From Poecilobothrus nobilitatus (lineage: Eukaryota; Arthropoda; Insecta; Diptera; Dolichopodidae): a DNA stretch of 64,000 bases. Under the pieces are notes generated by a model. The model was not told the origin of the DNA and did not search any database. It was given only the letters and a program-made list of their open reading frames with translations. The DNA lies in NCBI GenBank assembly GCA_947095535.1, contig OX352773.1, forward strand, positions 74,666,591-74,730,590. Reading direction: 5' to 3'. A program made the position numbers and the translations under genes. This document shows, piece after piece, positions 58,875 through 64,000 of the stretch; the first letter of the stretch is position 1; every line of letters begins with the position of its first letter.

Positions 58875-61800
58875 TAAAACCACAAACTAGGAATATGATC
58901 CTTTGTACTTGACGTATTTGTGATTATATGGGATGGGATAGGGACTATAGTTGAGATTCTTCTTAAATTTGGGCAAATTGTAAATAACAAAACCGCCAAC
59001 TTTTGGGAATACGGTGAATGGTTATAAATTCCAGATAGTGGGAATGCTCATTTGCTGCCCCTCTTCTGGTGCGTTGAAAAATCTTCTAAAAACTAACGGT
59101 TTTAGATTGACTTTTAAAATTTTAAACTTGAACTTAACTGTAAAATTTTTGAGCTTAAAAAATTGTTCGTCCTTTTACTACTGATTCCTTATTGTATGCT
59201 AGATATAGTTCTTTGTTTCTTATAACACAATTTCGATTTACACAAAGATTTTTATAATTGAATAATTTCAAAAAAAAAACTTCAAAAAATTTAAAATCTT
59301 AATAAACGTCTCTTAGAATTAGTCTTGCTTTTAATTATCCTTTTAATAAAACAATACAACTTGGAATTAAAATTTTATTTCGATGTAAATTTTTTGAGTA
59401 AAATAATTCTGAGCATTTATTTAAAAAAAAAATTTTTAGTTACTTGGCTAATAGCTATATTATAATAAAATATATAAGAATATATGATAAGCAACAGATT
59501 GCCAGGTCGAAAAAAAAAAATTTACCGGACCCGGCTGTCTATTACCAAAAAAAAAAAAAACAAATACAAATAACAAAAGTAAAACAAAAATAGACTGAAA
59601 TATTCAGTTAAATAAAAATAAATTTTCCATTTCCAATTTTCAAAAAATTTAACGATCCCATAAAAATCAAAACTTAATAAATCGGTTTTTCTTTTCGTTT
59701 TTAATGTATATATAATATATATACATATATACATACATATATGTATATGTATGTACCTATATATAAATAATTTTTTCGATTTTCTTTAATGAAAATACAA
59801 ATAATTTTCTTTTTTAGATTACATTTTCAATAAACGTAAAAATCTATAAAATCATTTCATTTTTAGATGATAGAGATGTATCTAAAGATATTTTATACTA
59901 TAATATAGTATAATATTATCTTTTTTTTTGTAGATATTATTATGTACAATATATTTTAAATATTTTGATATATATATACGTATATTTTTAACAAGGTGTG
60001 CATAAATATTAAGATTTTTTCCTGTTATTACTAAATGGCATGTCCAAGTTAAATTATGTGTTGTAGTTGCTGTACTGTGCTTTGTGTTGAAAATATAAAA
60101 TCAACACTGAAATAAAAAAAAAAAAAGAAATAAATAAATAAAAAACACGGAGAACAGATCAGGCCAGATTTTAATTTAATTTTTTTTTTTTTGTTTTGGG
60201 AAGAAGTTGTCATTTTTTTTTTTTTGTATAATAAAGGTGAATAGATAGATATTGAATACTATGGGGTATAGAGGTGTAAACATAAAGTAATTCGGCAAAA
60301 ATTTTGTTTTAGTTTTTTGTTTGGTTTTTATGTTTTTCTTTTTGCTATTTAAGTGTAAAAATATGTTTTTTTTCTCGTGGTTTTTATTTTTTTTGTAATA
60401 TTATTTTGTATTCCACGTTTTTATTTTTCTCTTAATCGTTTTTATTTTTTTTTTGCTTTTGTTTATTTGTTCAATATTTCACGAAAGAAAATTTTATGCC
60501 CCATATCTCTAAAGTGCAAAAAAAAAAAAAGAAAAAAAAAATTATTTTAACCTCTGCTCATTTGTATTTCAAATAAATGAAGCAAATTTATTTTAAATTT
60601 ATCTCTCAAGCAGTAGTTTTTATTTATTGCAGTGAATCGTTCAATTCCTGAATGTTTTGATTCAACCCAAATGGGTTTGATTCAAAAATACTAAATCTAA
60701 TTTTAATCGAATAATTCAAGGAAACAAAATAAACCTCATTTCAGTGCCCCCACAGAAGACATTTAAATAATGTTGTAAATTTAATTATGGCATTGCATTT
60801 CGATAACTTTAAAGATATATATCGTTATTTTTAAACTTTTTTCGTCCCATACTTTTCAATTACAGGAAAATTTACATTACAGAAAAAAATGATCAAAAAT
60901 ATTGGATCAAAGATCAAAATAGAACATAAAAACAATTTGAAACAATTTGATTTGTTTTTTTTTTTTTTGTATATAAAAATAAATAAATTTGATATTTATC
61001 AGGGTCAATTTAAGTATACCTTGATAATTAAAGGTTAAAATAATAAATACATTTTTCATTTTGTGTTTGTTGTATCTGAAAAATTTCATATTTTGTTTTT
61101 CTTGTATATATATATTTTTTTTTTGGTAACTAAATTACTCTTAATAGAGATAATAATGAAGATGAAGTCCATGAAAATCACCCGTAGTTTAATAAACGAC
61201 AAGTTTAGGCAAGGTGTTGATATGAATCATATGGCGTTTCAGATTTTCTTTGGTACATATATTGTTGGAATTTTTAAATATATATCGAAAATGGGAAATT
61301 CAACAAATAAAAATTAATCTCTTTTTTTTTGTTTTTGTTTTTTTTTTTTTTCATTTTGAAGGTTAATGGAAATATTTTGTATTTTTTTGTTATTATTGGG
61401 TGTTTTTTTTGTTTTTTTTTGGTAATTTAATCGTGTTTTTACTTATTAAATAAATGAATGTGATTAGAGCAATAACCCATATGCCGAATGTAATTAGTCT
61501 TCAATTTATGATTTAAAAAAAAAAAAAACTTAATGAAGGAATACATTTTGTTTTTTTTTAAGGAAAAAAATTTTCTAAGTAGGTAGGTATCAGATGATTT
61601 AAATTTTTTACATGATTACATTTTTACTTTACAATCAGTTATAAAATTATTAATTTTTTTATGTTTTTAAGAAGATTTTATTGTTTTTTTTTTTAAATGA
61701 TTACAAATGATTACACAAACATCTACTTTTAGTATAAAAATCGTTGGATCATCAATACTATACTGTGAATAAAAAGTTTTATGGTGACTGACTCTTTAAT

Positions 61801-62200
61801 TTTAAATACTGCTTCAAAAAAAAGCGTTTGCGGTAGTTGAAAATTTATTTATATTATAAAGTTTTAGTTCCTGGTGGTTTTTCAAAAATTTTTAGAATTG
61901 GTAGTAATAGTTTTAAAAACAGAAACTTTAATAAAAAATGTGTCGTTATATAGTTTTTTTTTTATTTTTTTTTTTAAACATCCTGTTCAATATATACTTT
62001 TTTGGAAGGGAAATTTTTAGGGTTTTCGTTTAAGCTTTTGTAGGGGTTTTACAAATGTAGGTGCTATATGGCTCTTTAAGTATGTTACTTTCATAACATT
62101 TCAAAAGGCATTTTGAACTCCTTAGTGTTCCTATCGTTTAGTTGCGGCATTTCATTTGAAGAAAAGATCGGATAAAGTAAAGTATACCCGCATTAGGAAT
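58875..62200. other. AT-rich non-coding block
   Basis: A slightly G+C-richer stretch at 58900-59120 is unassigned. (TA)/(catata) alternation at 59706-59765; A and T runs at 60113-60124, 60180-60193 and 60519-60540. The 84-codon frame at 61063-61317 has no known motif. Confidence 0.55.
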
Positions 62201-62203
62201 TTC

Positions 62204-62276
62204 CAACTGAATAAAATGTCTCATCATTTTTTCTTTCATATAAAATTCTATGAAAAATCAAAAATTTTTATACTAG
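62204..62276 (+). repeat. Dispersed direct repeat H, copy 1
   Basis: Contains 'aactgaataaaatgtc', then 'catataaaattctatgaaaa' and a T/A-rich end. Matches 63923-64000. Confidence 0.7.
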
Positions 62277-62279
62277 AGT

Positions 62280-63915
62280 AGTCACAGTTCTAAAATGCTT
62301 TTTATTACTTTTTTTTTGAAAATGTTAACATTTAAAACCTTTTTTCATTTTTTTTTCTATTCTCAATTTTTCTATTTAAATATTACAAAAAGTTATATTA
62401 GTTTTCAATTTTCAATATTTTATTTTCTTTCATTTAATTAAATATATATATAGTATATATATATAAACATTTTTATCTCAGATTAATTTTATTTTATTTG
62501 AAAATAACATAACAAAATTTATTAAAGAACAAATGTATATATAATATATGATTCAATTTATATAGATACAATTTTAATAAATAGTAGTGTTGCGCCCTTG
62601 TAACCATTACTGTCATTAAATATTATATTTTAATCTCAATAATAATCATTACATATTTTACTTAAAATACCAATAGTTATTGTTACTAAATTCTTATTTT
62701 TGTTATTATTGTTTTTCCTGTTCTTTATTTTATATTTGTATATTTTCGGATTTACAAATCGATAACAATTTTTTTTTTTTGTAACAAAAAAAAACAAAAA
62801 AATGAAGTGAAATAACATAAAAGAAAATTCGGAAAATTTGTACAAAAAATACAATATACAGAGTTGCGTACAACAACAAAATAGAGTATGACTAAGTAAA
62901 AAAAAAAGTTAAGAATAACAAGAAGTGAAAAGTGTTGATAGCTTATTAGATTTCGTTTTTTTTTTTTTTTTTATAATTTAGTAATTGAATTACAATATAA
63001 ATTCCAAAAATAAAAAAGTCTTATCTCCCATTGTGTTATGATTATTAAAATTGAGTACAAGACCTCTTAAAAAAAGCATGAAAAATTATTTTAGTAAATA
63101 TTACTCGTACATTTTTTTTTTTATTAGGTAATAGTGTTTAAGTGTTATAGATTAAAATATTTTTGTATTTTGTTTAAAATGTTTATATTAAAATGGAAGT
63201 TAATTATTTAGGTCAAGTTAATCATAAGGAAATATTGAAATTAAAACTATACCAAGAAAGGATTTCACTTTTTCCTAAAAATAGATTCCAAGAAGGAAAT
63301 CTTTCACTAGTAGTTCATATTCTGATAGTTTATTACTCATAGATGTTTTTTAGTCAATTATAACTAAAAAAGAAAAAATATCGTTTTTCTCCAAGATATT
63401 CTTCGAAGAATAAAAATATGTTCTAATCCCAATAGACTGATTGTTCCCATAGATCATTCTTGGTTTTTAATCACTTTGACTATTTTTTTCATTAGTGATA
63501 TTTAGTCTTGTGTTTATTTATTTCCTCGAATTGTTTTATGAAAATTCGGGATCAAAAAAAAGGGATCGTGAGTGATGTTATATTCCAATTAGAATTAAAT
63601 TATAGAATTTTAGCCCAAAAATCTAGCTAGGAATAATATTTTTATCAAAAACATTATTCTTATAAGCAAATGATTTTAAATTGGATTTCTCAGTTGCCAA
63701 TAGTTTTGCATTAAATCTGTTTTATTTATTTGAATCTTTAAATTATTTTATTATTTATTATCTATAATTTGTCAATATTTTGATGTAGGAGAGAAAAATT
63801 AAAATCTTTAAGCTTAGTTTGCTTTTTCATCTGTAACTTTGCTCATTCACCTGCAACTTAGATACGTCTTGTGCAAATTTATCGTAACTAAGACAAAAAA
63901 AATGAAAGGTCCCTA
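62280..63915. other. AT-rich non-coding block
   Basis: Nothing recognised beyond T runs (62957-62972, 63111-63122) and a 72-codon chance frame at 62636-62854 (minus). Confidence 0.6.
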
Positions 63916-63922
63916 TATTATA

Positions 63923-64000
63923 AACTGAATAAAGTGTCATATAATTTTTTACAATTTTTCCTTACATATAAAATTCTATGAAAAATTACAATATTTCTAT
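63923..64000 (+). repeat. Dispersed direct repeat H, copy 2 (cut by window end)
   Basis: 'aactgaataaagtgtc', then 'catataaaattctatgaaaa' and the window ends. The 3' boundary cannot be seen. Confidence 0.7.

Overview
The window looks like non-coding nuclear DNA from a eukaryote, most likely an insect. It is very A+T-rich (by eye about four fifths), full of 10-20 nt A and T runs and (TA)n microsatellites, and no open frame reads as a conserved protein or exon. Retrotransposon relics, three tRNA-derived SINE-like families and foldback/MITE-type elements give the insect impression; a fly is possible, but nothing here fixes the species. It is probably intergenic DNA or one very long intron. I see no intact host gene, rRNA, functional tRNA or CRISPR array. 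The short open frames come mainly from A/T runs (Lys-, Asn-, Phe-, Ile-rich peptides) or run through repeats.

Layout. 0-1.3 kb: two copies of an interspersed repeat (family A) with a long hairpin. 8.5-8.8 kb: two tRNA-derived SINEs facing each other. 10.7-11.2 kb: decayed end of a LINE ORF2 (RNase H plus CCHC knuckle). 13.7-14.7 kb: a SINE head and the best family A copy, with a 25-bp perfect hairpin and 20-bp tandem repeats. 16.9-17.3 kb: cluster of a short foldback family. 21.8-22.6 kb: 400-bp tandem dimer related to a 530-bp inverted-repeat element at 24.8-25.3 kb. 23.0-23.7 kb: tandem tRNA-like units and a SINE relic. 29.6-30.0 kb: SINE-A. 31.7-33.1 kb: two LINE reverse-transcriptase relics in opposite orientation. 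42.8 kb: a perfect 59-bp-arm hairpin. 43.5 kb: a 21-bp minisatellite. 45.3-46.0 kb: SINE-A inserted in repeat family D with an 11-bp target duplication; the empty-site paralogue lies at 54.9 kb. 48.2-49.0 kb: a third LINE reverse-transcriptase relic. 50.8 kb: a 214-bp foldback. 52.6-53.4 kb: a 252-bp higher-order tandem repeat carrying the longest open frame. 56.2-56.9 kb: a 709-bp MITE-like element with candidate 8-bp target duplications. 58.2-58.9 kb: more foldback and family A copies.

The sequence acts as a record of nested transposition rather than a gene cluster. LINE relics are possible past sources of the enzyme that moved SINEs; SINE-A appears recently active because its two copies differ at about one base over the shared tail. 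No new protein-based system was found. The observations most worth checking are the perfect hairpin at 42.8 kb, the SINE filled/empty site pair, and the MITE at 56.2 kb whose interior resembles the satellite at 52.8 kb.
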